Assembly (NCBI RefSeq): GCF_000411115.1
Contig: NZ_KE150242.1
Span: forward strand, 552,218 to 616,217
Reading direction: 5' to 3'
DNA: 64,000 nt
Origin: Capnocytophaga granulosa ATCC 51502
Lineage (GTDB): Bacteria; Bacteroidota; Bacteroidia; Flavobacteriales; Flavobacteriaceae
Below, one piece after another: positions 23,744 through 32,210 of the stretch (its first letter is position 1; each line of letters opens with the position of its first letter). A program made the translations under genes and the position numbers. The notes under the pieces are model-generated. The model worked only from the letters and a program-made list of their open reading frames with translations, was not told the origin of the DNA and made no database searches.

Positions 23744-24901
23744 TTAGTGTTTGCGTTTTTTCTTTCTACCAATAGGTGTTTGATCCAGTATTCTCTGTAT
23801 TCTCTGTTTGTTTCTACGTACTGCGAAGCTACGATTGTAGTAAAAGACAAGGAGCGTTGTAGCAATAACAAATAACACAAATATTACAAATAGCGAAATC
23901 GTAGATATATAAAGGTTTGCCACATAGAAAAAGACAAAAGCCAAGAGATTAAACAAGGCCAAAAGCAAACTTGCTTGTATATGAGAGAGTCCCATATAAT
24001 CAATCATAATGTGGTGAATATGATTCCTATCAGCAAAGAAAGGACTTCTATGCTTGAGAACACGTATGAGAAATACGCGCATAGTATCCACAAAAGGGAT
24101 GAAGAGGATGATAAATATAAGTACAAACTTATTGTAATACTTGATATTAGCTGCTTCAAGGCGCTCCACAGGAAGATTTAAGAAACGAAGCGCACATACC
24201 CCTATGATGAAACCTATCAATAAAGAGCCCGTATCGCCCATGAAGATCCCCATTTTCTTTGAAATATTATATCTAAGGAAAGCTAATAAGCAACCTATAA
24301 CACTCAGAGAAAGTAATACAAAGTAATAATCCTTCGTTTGGTAAAATATAAAGGAAAATATACTAAAAATCATGATTCCCACCATGGAGGCAGAACCATT
24401 AATTCCATCAATGAGGTTATAAGCATTGACAATAGAAATGATTATGAATACTCCTAAAGAGTAAGAAAACCAAAGCGGCAGATCATAAATTCCCAAAAAG
24501 CCGTTGAATGTATCAATAGACAATTCACTGCTATCCATGACAAATACAAAAGCGAGTATCTGCCCTATAATCTTAGTTTTAGGAGTTACTCCCACCAAGT
24601 CATCTTTTATACCTATGTAAAAAAGGATCAGTAGGCCAATAACTAATGAGAGACTTAATCCCTGAGTGTCATGCCCTTGCAAAAAATACAAACTACTGAG
24701 CAGACTTGCAAAGAAAGCCACTCCTCCCATAGTAGGCGTTTTCTCCTTATGAGAGCTTCGTTGGTTAGGATTATCCATTAAGTTTTTAATCCTGACAATT
24801 GCTATAATTCGCGGTATTACTAAGTAGGAAACTACAAAAGACTGTAGCACAATGAATATAGCTAATAACTCCAACGAAAGACTACTATATAAATGTTGCA
24901 T
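23744..24901 (-). CDS. MraY/WecA-family undecaprenyl-phosphate sugar-1-phosphate transferase
   Basis: An integral membrane enzyme that starts a lipid-linked glycan by attaching a sugar-1-phosphate (GlcNAc-1-P in WecA) to undecaprenyl phosphate. 385 aa with about ten membrane helices. Family motifs in order: TPTMGGVAFF, the NAYNLIDGINGSASMVG aspartate box, FMGDTGSLLIGF, and the cytoplasmic HRSPFFADRNHIHH region. The last is WecA-type and not MraY-type. It stands alone; a TATCTTTG box at 24926-24933 gives a promoter. Sugar specificity cannot be read here; surface polysaccharide or O-antigen initiation is inferred. Confidence 0.88.
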   Translation of the reverse strand: MQHLYSSLSLELLAIFIVLQSFVVSYLVIPRIIAIVRIKNLMDNPNQRSSHKEKTPTMGGVAFFASLLSSLYFLQGHDTQGLSLSLVIGLLILFYIGIKDDLVGVTPKTKIIGQILAFVFVMDSSELSIDTFNGFLGIYDLPLWFSYSLGVFIIISIVNAYNLIDGINGSASMVGIMIFSIFSFIFYQTKDYYFVLLSLSVIGCLLAFLRYNISKKMGIFMGDTGSLLIGFIIGVCALRFLNLPVERLEAANIKYYNKFVLIFIILFIPFVDTMRVFLIRVLKHRSPFFADRNHIHHIMIDYMGLSHIQASLLLALFNLLAFVFFYVANLYISTISLFVIFVLFVIATTLLVFYYNRSFAVRRNKQRIQRILDQTPIGRKKKRKH

Positions 24902-24925
24902 AACCCATAATTAGTTTTTCACCTG

Positions 24926-24933
24926 CAAAGATA
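24926..24933 (-). promoter_or_regulatory. -7 box (TATCTTTG) for the WecA-like gene
   Basis: TAnnTTTG on the minus strand, about 25 bp before the ATG at 24901. Between it and lpdA is AT-rich DNA with a stem AGAG(g)AAAAATTTTT/AAAAAATTTTTCTCT near 25016-25050. Confidence 0.55.
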
Positions 24934-25104
24934 AAAAATAACTTAGAAATTTAAAAATTTTTTTAGAAAAATATTTTATTTAGCTAAACACATGAATATC
25001 AGACAATTAAAATATAGAGGAAAAATTTTTAGCAAAAAATTTTTCTCTATCAAAAATAAAATTCGTAATTTCGTGCCGTTTTTCAGAACATAAAATATTT
25101 TACA

Positions 25105-26502
25105 ATGAATAAATACGATGTTATAGTGTTAGGTAGCGGTCCTGGAGGATACGTAACCGCTATTAGAGCCTCACAATTGGGCTTCAAAACTGCTGTTATT
25201 GAGAAAGAAAACCTCGGAGGTGTGTGCCTTAACTGGGGTTGTATCCCTACCAAAGCCCTGCTGAAGTCTGCTCAGGTGTTTGAATACCTAAAGCATGCTG
25301 AAAGCTACGGAATAAAAGTGAGTGACAAAGGATTTGATAAGGATTTTTCTGCTATAGTAAAGCGTAGCCGCGATGTAGCTGGTACCATGAGCAAAGGGGT
25401 ACAATTCCTTATGAAAAAGAATAAAATAGATGTAATCAACGGCTATGGTACCCTAAAACCAGGTAAAAAAGTAGAAGTGAAAGATAAAGATGGTAAAGTA
25501 ACTGAATACAGTGCTGACCACATCATTATCGCCACTGGTGCACGCTCACGCGAATTGCCAGCCCTTCCACAAGATGGTAAGAAAATCATTGGCTATCGCC
25601 AAGCCCTCACTCTTGCTGAACAGCCTAAGAAAATGATTATTGTAGGTAGTGGTGCTATAGGAATTGAGTTTGCTTACTTCTACCACTCTATGGGTACTGA
25701 AGTTACTGTAGTTGAGTTCATGCCAAACATAGTGCCTGTAGAGGATGAGGAAATCTCTAAACAACTTGAAAAGAGCTTCAAGAAGCTTGGTATCAATGTT
25801 ATGACTTCTTCTGAAGTAACTAAGGTAGATACCTCTGGCAAAGGAGTGAAAGCCTATGTGAAAACAGCCAAAGGAGAAGAAGTGCTTGAAGCAGATATCT
25901 TGCTCTCTGCCGTAGGTATCAAGACTAACATAGAAAACATAGGTTTGGAAGCGGTAGGTATCAAGACCGAACGTGATAAAATCCAAGTAAATGAGTTCTA
26001 CCAAACCAATGTACCTGGCTATTATGCTATCGGAGACGTGGTACCTGGACAGGCTTTGGCACACGTAGCTTCTGCAGAAGGAATCCTCTGCGTAGAGAAA
26101 ATCAAAGGCTTGCATGTAGAACCTATCAACTATGGCAATATCCCAGGATGTACTTACTGTACTCCAGAGATTGCCTCTGTTGGGCTTACAGAAAAACAAG
26201 CTAAAGAAAAAGGTTATGAAATCAAAGTAGGTAAGTTCCCATTCACTGCCTCTGGTAAGGCCAATGCAGCAGGAACTACTGATGGATTTATCAAAGTCAT
26301 CTTTGATGCTAAATATGGCGAATGGCTTGGTTGCCACATGATCGGTGCTGGTGTTACCGATATGATCGCTGAAGCAGTAGTTGCTCGTAAATTGGAAACT
26401 ACAGCTCATGAAATCCTCAAAGCAGTACACCCTCACCCAACTATGAGCGAAGGGGTAAAAGAAGCTGTAGCAGCTGCTTATGGAGAGGCTATTGATATTT
26501 AA
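25105..26502 (+). CDS. lpdA: Dihydrolipoyl dehydrogenase
   Basis: The E3 subunit that reoxidises lipoamide in 2-oxoacid dehydrogenase complexes and the glycine cleavage system. 465 aa. The N-terminal FAD motif is GSGPGGYVTAIRASQLG. The redox-active disulfide lies in GGVCLNWGCIPTK (C41, C46), the second nucleotide motif in IIVGSGAIGIEFAYFY, and the C-terminal His-Glu dyad in HPHPTMSEGVKEA. No E1 or E2 gene is adjacent. A hairpin follows the stop. The upstream box is a weak TAATTTCG (25066-25073). Confidence 0.96.
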   Translation: MNKYDVIVLGSGPGGYVTAIRASQLGFKTAVIEKENLGGVCLNWGCIPTKALLKSAQVFEYLKHAESYGIKVSDKGFDKDFSAIVKRSRDVAGTMSKGVQFLMKKNKIDVINGYGTLKPGKKVEVKDKDGKVTEYSADHIIIATGARSRELPALPQDGKKIIGYRQALTLAEQPKKMIIVGSGAIGIEFAYFYHSMGTEVTVVEFMPNIVPVEDEEISKQLEKSFKKLGINVMTSSEVTKVDTSGKGVKAYVKTAKGEEVLEADILLSAVGIKTNIENIGLEAVGIKTERDKIQVNEFYQTNVPGYYAIGDVVPGQALAHVASAEGILCVEKIKGLHVEPINYGNIPGCTYCTPEIASVGLTEKQAKEKGYEIKVGKFPFTASGKANAAGTTDGFIKVIFDAKYGEWLGCHMIGAGVTDMIAEAVVARKLETTAHEILKAVHPHPTMSEGVKEAVAAAYGEAIDI

Positions 26503-26533
26503 TATTTTTATGGTTTAAAATTTATTCATAATG

Positions 26534-26565
26534 GTAGGAGCGAACACTATTCTATTCGCTCCTAC
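26534..26565 (+). terminator. Hairpin after lpdA, GTAGGAGCGAA type
   Basis: Perfect 11-bp inverted repeat GTAGGAGCGAA (26534-26544) and TTCGCTCCTAC (26555-26565), followed by TCTTTTATG. Confidence 0.65.
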
Positions 26566-26605
26566 TCTTTTATGTGAAGAGTGATTAACAATTAAAATTA
26601 AAGAG

Positions 26606-27484
26606 ATGGAATTATTAGATGGAAAAAAGACAGCTGCTTTAGTGCAAGAGGCTATAGCTGAAGAGGTTCGCCAGATCGTAGCCAAAGGTCATAGACCCCC
26701 GCACTTAGTGGCTATTCTGGTAGGTAATAATGGAGCAAGTATGACCTATGTCAATAACAAAGTTACCGCCTGTGAGCGTGTAGGCTTTGCCTCCTCAGTG
26801 GTAAATCTGCCTGAAGATATATCGCAAGAGGCGCTGCTGGAAGAAATAGAAAAACTCAACAAAGACAAGTCCATAGATGGCTTTATCGTACAACTGCCTC
26901 TGCCTAAGCATATCAACGAGCAAGAAGTGCTATTGGCTGTAAATCCAGACAAAGATGCTGATGGCTTCCACCCCACCAACTTTGGACGTATGGCTTTAGG
27001 CTTAGATGCCTTTATCCCTGCTACTCCTTATGGTATTTTGGAACTGCTCACTCAATACAAAATCCCCACTGATGGAAAACATGTAGTGGTCATTGGTCGT
27101 TCAGATATCGTAGGGCGTCCCATTAGTATCCTCCTTTCCCAAAAGCCATGGAATGCGACAGTTACCCTTACTCATAGCCGTACCCAAAACCTCTCAAAAC
27201 TCACCCAAGAAGCCGATATTATTATCGCTGCTTTGGGGATTCCCAACTTCCTAAAGGCAGAAATGGTTAAGGAAGGCGCTGTAATTATAGATGTAGGTAT
27301 TACCCGCGTTGCTGATGCTTCGGCTAAGAAAGGATTCCGTATCGTAGGTGATATAGATTTTGAACAAGTAAAACAGAAAGCCAGCTATATCACCCCTGTA
27401 CCAGGAGGTGTGGGGCCTATGACCATTGCGATGCTGATGAAAAACACTCTAAATGCCTATAAGAGAACTCATAAAATAGGATAA
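26606..27484 (+). CDS. folD: Bifunctional methylenetetrahydrofolate dehydrogenase/cyclohydrolase
   Basis: Interconverts 5,10-methylene-THF and 10-formyl-THF for one-carbon supply. 292 aa. Visible are the first signature around ASMTYVNNK (catalytic Y-x-x-x-K), the conserved DGFIVQLPLPKHI, the KDADGFHP motif, the NADP-binding VVIGRSDIVGRPISILL, and the C-terminal TPVPGGVGPMTIAML. It is the first gene of a tight run with queD (3 bp apart) and coaX (15 bp), so these are probably co-transcribed. Confidence 0.96.
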   Translation: MELLDGKKTAALVQEAIAEEVRQIVAKGHRPPHLVAILVGNNGASMTYVNNKVTACERVGFASSVVNLPEDISQEALLEEIEKLNKDKSIDGFIVQLPLPKHINEQEVLLAVNPDKDADGFHPTNFGRMALGLDAFIPATPYGILELLTQYKIPTDGKHVVVIGRSDIVGRPISILLSQKPWNATVTLTHSRTQNLSKLTQEADIIIAALGIPNFLKAEMVKEGAVIIDVGITRVADASAKKGFRIVGDIDFEQVKQKASYITPVPGGVGPMTIAMLMKNTLNAYKRTHKIG

Positions 27485-27487
27485 AGC

Positions 27488-27940
27488 ATGACGAAAATCC
27501 GTATTACAAAGAAGTTTGAATTTGAAGCAGGGCATGCCCTCTATGGGTATGATGGCAAGTGCAAGAATATACATGGGCATAGTTATAAGCTATGGGTAAC
27601 CGTTATCGGAAGTCCTATAGAAGATGCCTCACATGTGAAAAATGGCATGGTGATAGACTTTGGAGACATCAAAGAAATTGTCAATGAATACATAGTCAAA
27701 GAAGCCGATCACACCATTTTCTTCAATGGAAATAGTCCTCACAAGGCCTTGGCTGAGAAGCTCCAAGCGGAGGGACACAAAGTAGTACTACTCCCCTACC
27801 AGCCTACCAGTGAGATGCTTATTGTAGATTTTGCACACCGCCTACAGAAACACCTACCCGCACATATCTCCCTATATAGCCTCCGCTTACAGGAAACTGA
27901 AAGCTCCTATGCTGAGTGGTATGCCTCTGATAATCTTTAA
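27488..27940 (+). CDS. queD: 6-carboxytetrahydropterin synthase (queuosine pathway)
   Basis: Converts dihydroneopterin triphosphate to 6-carboxytetrahydropterin, an early step toward queuosine in tRNA. 150 aa, T-fold. Zinc-binding and catalytic residues can be seen as H in EAGHAL, C and HxH in KCKNIHGHSYKL, a second His in EADHTIFF, and the ETESSYAEW end. It lies between folD and coaX; queC and queE are not in the window. The related function of PTPS-type pterin synthase is less likely in this lineage. Confidence 0.9.
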   Translation: MTKIRITKKFEFEAGHALYGYDGKCKNIHGHSYKLWVTVIGSPIEDASHVKNGMVIDFGDIKEIVNEYIVKEADHTIFFNGNSPHKALAEKLQAEGHKVVLLPYQPTSEMLIVDFAHRLQKHLPAHISLYSLRLQETESSYAEWYASDNL

Positions 27941-27955
27941 CTTACTAAACTAATT

Positions 27956-28717
27956 ATGTTATTAGCCGTTAATATAGGTAATTCTAATATTCGTTTTGCA
28001 GTGGTAGAAGGCCAAGAGGTACACCTGTCCTGGACAATTGCCACTAAGCCCTATCGTACCGCTGGAGAGTTCTATATGAGTTTCCAAACCTATAAGGAAC
28101 AGTATAAAAATGCTTTTAGAAAAATCAGCAAGATTGTGGTTGGTTCAGTCGTACCCCAACAGACACAAGTCATCGCGAAGATGCTCCAAAAGACTTTCTC
28201 TATAAAACCCTTTATTGTCAATCGTGATACCCCCAGTGAGGTCACCCATCATTCGAATCAAATGGGTACTGACCTATATGCTAATGCAGTAGCGGCACAT
28301 TATCTCTACCCAGGGCAAAAGAAGATCATTATAGACTTTGGTACCGCCCTGACTCTTACAGGGGTGTCAGAAACGGGAGAAATGCTAGGGGTTATCATAG
28401 CTCCAGGGGTGGTAACCTCTCTACAATCGTTGGTCAACAATACTGCTCAACTCCCTTATGTAGAACTTAATGAACCCAAATCTGTCTTGGGCATGGATAC
28501 CGAGACCTGTATGCAGAGTGGAATCATCTATGGCTATACCGCTATGGTTGAGGGACTTATAGAACGTATCAAGCAGACCTACCAGAGCGACTTCTTGGTC
28601 ATCTCTACCGGAGGGGTAGGACATGTGTTCAGCAAGCTCACAAAGAAGATCCAAGTAGACGATAAGTATCATACCATCAAAGGATTAGCTTTGTTGTATG
28701 ATCTACACAGGAAATAA
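27956..28717 (+). CDS. coaX: Type III pantothenate kinase, with Asn at the first catalytic position
   Basis: Phosphorylates pantothenate, the first step of CoA biosynthesis. 253 aa; ASKHA fold. Motifs: VNIGNSNIRF at the N terminus, GTDLYANAVAAHYLYP, IIDFGTALTLTGVSETGEMLGVIIAPG, and STGGVG near the C terminus. Most CoaX proteins have an aspartate in the first motif (DxGNT); here it is N6. Other conserved parts look intact, so the fold is clear while the effect of the D-to-N change is open. Third gene of the folD-queD-coaX run. Confidence 0.86.
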   Translation: MLLAVNIGNSNIRFAVVEGQEVHLSWTIATKPYRTAGEFYMSFQTYKEQYKNAFRKISKIVVGSVVPQQTQVIAKMLQKTFSIKPFIVNRDTPSEVTHHSNQMGTDLYANAVAAHYLYPGQKKIIIDFGTALTLTGVSETGEMLGVIIAPGVVTSLQSLVNNTAQLPYVELNEPKSVLGMDTETCMQSGIIYGYTAMVEGLIERIKQTYQSDFLVISTGGVGHVFSKLTKKIQVDDKYHTIKGLALLYDLHRK

Positions 28718-28725
28718 CATTTCTC

Positions 28726-28800
28726 TCCCTAACCCCTCTGCGAAGGAGGGGGGCTATTGGGACGAATTGCTCTCTGGGGGCAAATTGTCGTTTGCCCCTA
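28726..28800. terminator. Two hairpins between convergent coaX and uvrC
   Basis: CCCTC...GAGGG within 28728-28752 lies in the gap. A second stem, GGGGCAAA/TTTGCCCC (about 28778-28799), falls inside the last codons of uvrC. Both could end coaX transcription. Confidence 0.5.
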
Positions 28801-30580
28801 TAGTAGAATGGAAATAATCCCAAACCTTTTGGGCTCTTGACAGGCCTATAGCGGCGATGATTTCCTCTTTGGAAGCCTCCTTGAGGCGCTTTACCGATTT
28901 GAATTGCTTGAGTAGGGTCTCTTGGGTTTGCTTACCAACGCCAGAGATTTGCTCCAACTCCGAATGAATGGCACTAGCGCTGCGCTTCTGCCTATGAAAA
29001 GTAATTCCGAAACGGTGTGCCTCATTGCGTAGGTGCTGGATCACCTTGAGCGTTTCCGACTTCTTATCCAAATACAAAGGAATAGAGTCCCCAGGATAGA
29101 AGATTTCCTCCAAACGCTTGGCTATACCCACTATAGCTATTTTTCCACGTAATCCTAGGAGTTCCAAAGACTTGAGGGCAGCTCCTAATTGGCCTTTTCC
29201 TCCATCTATGATAATGAGTTGAGGTAGCGGTTCCTCTTCGTCCAAAAGACGTCGATAACGACGATAAACCACCTCCTCCATAGAGGCAAAGTCATTGGGA
29301 CCTTCCACTGTTTTTATATTGAAATGGCGGTAATCCTTTTTGCTAGGCTTGGCATTTTTGAACACCACACAAGCCGCCACAGGATTGGTACCCTGAATAT
29401 TAGAGTTATCAAAACACTCAATATGAGCAGGAGGCTCTGAAAGATGCAAATCACGCTGCATTTGAGTCAGTAGGCGGTTGGTATGTCGTTCAGGATCTGT
29501 AATTTTTACCTGTTTGAATTTCTCTTGGCGATATGCCTGTGCATTGCGCTCGGAGAGTTGCAGAAGCTGGAACTTCTCCCCTGCTTTGGGCACTGTAAGT
29601 TGCTCGGAAAACTCCATACTCAGTGGGAAAGGCACAATCAGCTCTTTAGAATTGGATTTGAAGCGTTCCCTGAGTTCCACTATACCCAATTCGAGTAGTT
29701 CTTGGTCGGTTTCCTCCAATTTTTTCTTCACTTCCAAGGTATGTCCCCTTACAATCGCCCCATGAGCCACCTGTAGGAAGTTGATATACGCATATTCCTC
29801 GTCTGAAACAATAGAAAACACATCTACATTATGGATTTTAGCGCTTACAATGGTAGATTTAGCCTGATAGTTCTCTAAGCTCTCCAACTTGAGCTTGATC
29901 TCTTGTGCCTCCTCAAAACGCAAAGCAGTCGCATGTTCGCTCATCTCTTTTTTGAAATAAGCGATGACCTCCTTTAGGTTTCCTTTGAGTATCTCTTTGA
30001 TTTGCTGTATATTATGATTATATTCCTCCTCAGTCTGCAAGCCCTCACAAGGCCCTTTACAGTTTTTAATATGGTATTCGAGGCACACCTTGTACTTTCC
30101 TTTGTCTATATTCTCCTGAGAAAGGTCTAACCTACAGTTGCGCAAGGGGTAGAGATCCTTGATAAGGTCTAAGAGCGTACGTACCACCTTAATATTAGTA
30201 TAAGGCCCAAAGTAAGTACTTCCGTCCTTTTCTACCTTTCGGGTAAAGAACACCCGAGGAAAGCGCTCGTTGGAGATACAGATCCACGGATAACTCTTTC
30301 CGTCCTTTAGTAGGATATTATAACGCGGTTGGTACTTCTTTATCAGGTTATTCTCCAGTAGCAAAGCATCGTTTTCGGTAGCTACTACTATATGTTCTAT
30401 ACGAACAATCTTGCTGACCAATACCCGTGTTTTAGGAGAGTCATGCTCCTTGTTGAAGTAAGAAGAGACCCTTTTTTTAAGGTTTTTCGCCTTACCTACA
30501 TAGATAATTGTATCAGAGCTATCAAAGAATTGATATACCCCAGGGCTATCAGGGAGGGTTTGTAATTGAAGAGAAAGCAT
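28754..30580 (-). CDS. uvrC: Excinuclease ABC subunit C
   Basis: Makes both incisions in nucleotide excision repair with UvrAB. 608 aa. N-terminal GIY-YIG domain (GVYQFFDSSDTIIYVGKAKNLKKRV, about 15-40), a Cys-containing linker (CRLDLS, CLEYHIKNCKGPC), UvrBC-type helical region around 200-230 (HATALRFEEAQEIKLKLESL), the RNase H-like endonuclease region (CFDNSNIQGTNPVAACVVF, LIIIDGGKGQLGAAL) and a C-terminal helix-hairpin-helix (LEQISGVGKQTQETLLKQF). All parts are present. Confidence 0.96.
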   Translation of the reverse strand: MLSLQLQTLPDSPGVYQFFDSSDTIIYVGKAKNLKKRVSSYFNKEHDSPKTRVLVSKIVRIEHIVVATENDALLLENNLIKKYQPRYNILLKDGKSYPWICISNERFPRVFFTRKVEKDGSTYFGPYTNIKVVRTLLDLIKDLYPLRNCRLDLSQENIDKGKYKVCLEYHIKNCKGPCEGLQTEEEYNHNIQQIKEILKGNLKEVIAYFKKEMSEHATALRFEEAQEIKLKLESLENYQAKSTIVSAKIHNVDVFSIVSDEEYAYINFLQVAHGAIVRGHTLEVKKKLEETDQELLELGIVELRERFKSNSKELIVPFPLSMEFSEQLTVPKAGEKFQLLQLSERNAQAYRQEKFKQVKITDPERHTNRLLTQMQRDLHLSEPPAHIECFDNSNIQGTNPVAACVVFKNAKPSKKDYRHFNIKTVEGPNDFASMEEVVYRRYRRLLDEEEPLPQLIIIDGGKGQLGAALKSLELLGLRGKIAIVGIAKRLEEIFYPGDSIPLYLDKKSETLKVIQHLRNEAHRFGITFHRQKRSASAIHSELEQISGVGKQTQETLLKQFKSVKRLKEASKEEIIAAIGLSRAQKVWDYFHSTIGANDNLPPESNSSQ

Positions 30581-30587
30581 TTTATTA

Positions 30588-30630
30588 ATGATTAATGACT
30601 AATGATTAATGACCGATGGTTAGTCTTTGT
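30588..30630. repeat. ATTAATGACTAATG degenerate repeat run
   Basis: Reiterated AATGATTAATGAC variants just upstream of the uvrC start. They resemble the GTGA/ATGA repeat family at other gene ends. Confidence 0.4.
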
Positions 30631-30632
30631 CT

Positions 30633-31289
30633 TTAATCATTTGCATTATTTAAAAATTTATTGATCAAAGGGGTTATTTCATGGGCTTTATTGACTATCA
30701 TAGAGTGGCCACCTCCTGTTATACAAAAAGTATCTTTTACATTTTTATATGGGAGAATGCGATCTTTGTCACCATGAATGTGGAGTATGTGCGTATAAAT
30801 TTCTGTATTCTTCCATGTTAGAATCGCATTTATTGCCCATTTGAGAAAAGTCGTAGGTGTTTTTCTAAATATCTCTTTCAAAAGCGCTTTTTCATGAGCT
30901 GAAGTAGCCCCAAAAAGCCAATAAGTAAACCCATTGGTACGCTTGATAAGTGTATAAGGAAGAATTTTCTGTAGTTTCAGCTTTGCTGAAAAGCGATAGA
31001 ACCAAGGGAGTTCCTTTCGCTCTTTAGCAGAAGAAATCAGTATGACTTTCTTAACTGGAATTTGTTTGGCTATTTCCATAGCCACCATTCCTCCGAATGA
31101 CAATCCTACCAAAATAGGATAAGGGGTCGTTATTTTCTGTGTCATTCTTTTGGCATAGGCAGGGAGTGTTTCCTTAGGCAAAGGAGACAACCACTCCATA
31201 TATTCTACCTCTACACCCTTAAAGTCAAGATATTGGAATACAGTTCCATCGGCACCTAAGCCACTAAGTAAATAACATTTTTCGGTCAT
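30633..31289 (-). CDS. Alpha/beta hydrolase
   Basis: A 218-aa alpha/beta-hydrolase fold protein. The oxyanion-side sequence is SGLGADGTVF, the nucleophile elbow GLSFGG (serine at about 64), an acid in HGDKDRILPY and the histidine in GGGHSMIV. No signal peptide, so cytoplasmic. Substrate unknown. It lies divergent from bioD with a shared intergenic region, which leaves open a role as the pimeloyl-ACP esterase of biotin synthesis (BioH/BioG role), but sequence alone does not show this. It has its own TACCTTTG box (31308-31315). Confidence 0.8.
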   Translation of the reverse strand: MTEKCYLLSGLGADGTVFQYLDFKGVEVEYMEWLSPLPKETLPAYAKRMTQKITTPYPILVGLSFGGMVAMEIAKQIPVKKVILISSAKERKELPWFYRFSAKLKLQKILPYTLIKRTNGFTYWLFGATSAHEKALLKEIFRKTPTTFLKWAINAILTWKNTEIYTHILHIHGDKDRILPYKNVKDTFCITGGGHSMIVNKAHEITPLINKFLNNAND

Positions 31290-31307
31290 GATTGTCTTTT
31301 ATTAGGA

Positions 31308-31315
31308 CAAAGGTA
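31308..31315 (-). promoter_or_regulatory. -7 box (TACCTTTG) for the alpha/beta hydrolase gene
   Basis: TAnnTTTG on the minus strand, about 20 bp before the hydrolase start. Confidence 0.6.
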
Positions 31316-31350
31316 TAAATTATTTTTTACATACCAAAAAATTATTTATC

Positions 31351-31384
31351 AATGTTACTTTACCGATAGTTACATCGTAACATT
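31351..31384. promoter_or_regulatory. Inverted-repeat candidate operator upstream of bioD
   Basis: AATGTTAC (31351-31358) and GTAACATT (31377-31384), an 8-bp perfect inverted repeat with an 18-bp spacer. A nested GTTAC-atc-GTAAC lies at 31369-31381. It is in the divergent hydrolase/bioD region, about 45 bp upstream of the bioD -7 box. Binding by BirA or another regulator is speculation. Confidence 0.4.
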
Positions 31385-31428
31385 AATTTTTTTCAAATAA
31401 TTTGATGGTATCAGAAAGATATTTTTTG

Positions 31429-31436
31429 TAATTTTG
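31429..31436 (+). promoter_or_regulatory. -7 box (TAATTTTG) for bioD
   Basis: TAnnTTTG match. Its last base is the first base of an in-frame GTG at 31436, which is therefore excluded as the start. Confidence 0.6.
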
Positions 31437-31465
31437 TGGCGGAAAAAATGACTCAAAAAACGACC

Positions 31466-32080
31466 ATGAATCACACCTATTTTATTACTGGTATCTCTAC
31501 CGAAGTAGGCAAAACCATCACCTCGGCTATAGTAGTGGAGGCACTTGAGGCTGATTATTGGAAACCCATACAATCGGGAGATAAGCATGCTTCGGATACC
31601 ATGAAGGTACAATCATTAATTTCTAATTCGAGAACTCGTTTTTTCCCTTCTAGCTATGCTTTTGATTACCCTGCCAGTCCACATCTGTCAGCACAAATGG
31701 AGGGCGTTACTATAGAAAAGGACAAGATTATACGTCCTGTAACCGATCGTCCCTTGGTAATAGAGGCCGCAGGAGGGCTTTTTGTACCCCTCAATGACCA
31801 TGATATCATGATGGATCTGATCCTTCCTACCGATAGGGTGATCTTAGTCTCACGCCACTACTTAGGCAGTATCAATCATACGATGCTTTCCATAGAGGCC
31901 TTACAACACCGAGGACTCTCTATCTATGGGATTATCTTTAGCGGAGCAGAAAACCCTGCTACCGAATCCTGGATTGCAGCCTACTCTAAAATACCTATCT
32001 TAGGCCGTATAGAGGAAGAACCTTTCTTTGATAAGGAAGTAATAAAGAAATATACGAAGATAATGACGAGTGACGAATGA
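31466..32080 (+). CDS. bioD: Dethiobiotin synthase
   Basis: Closes the ureido ring of 7,8-diaminopelargonate with CO2 and ATP. 204 aa from the ATG at 31466 (MNHTYFITGIS); an ATG at 31448 is a less likely alternative. P-loop TGISTEVGKT with the downstream catalytic lysine in DYWKPIQSGD, and VIEAAGGLFVPL (Mg/ATP region) are clear. No other biotin gene is adjacent; the upstream inverted repeat may be its operator. A hairpin (GTTATTTATT...) follows. Confidence 0.93.
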   Translation: MNHTYFITGISTEVGKTITSAIVVEALEADYWKPIQSGDKHASDTMKVQSLISNSRTRFFPSSYAFDYPASPHLSAQMEGVTIEKDKIIRPVTDRPLVIEAAGGLFVPLNDHDIMMDLILPTDRVILVSRHYLGSINHTMLSIEALQHRGLSIYGIIFSGAENPATESWIAAYSKIPILGRIEEEPFFDKEVIKKYTKIMTSDE

Positions 32081-32150
32081 CAAGTGACTAATGACGAGTG
32101 ACTAATAATTATAAATAATGTTATTTATTACTAAATAAATAATAACACCC
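32076..32150 (+). terminator. bioD 3' repeats and hairpin
   Basis: GACGAGTGACGAATGACAAG-type repeats run from the bioD stop. They are followed by an AT hairpin GTTATTTATT...AATAAATAAtAAC (about 32118-32147). Confidence 0.45.
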
Positions 32151-32210
32151 ATGTATTTGCACAATTTTTGTGGCTTCATTTTCTTTGACTACAACAAACA
32201 ACACTAAACC

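Noticed and set aside
25546..26436. 296-codon minus-strand open frame inside lpdA
   Set aside because: Shadow of lpdA; no promoter, no family features, Phe/Tyr/Ser-rich composition typical of antisense frames.
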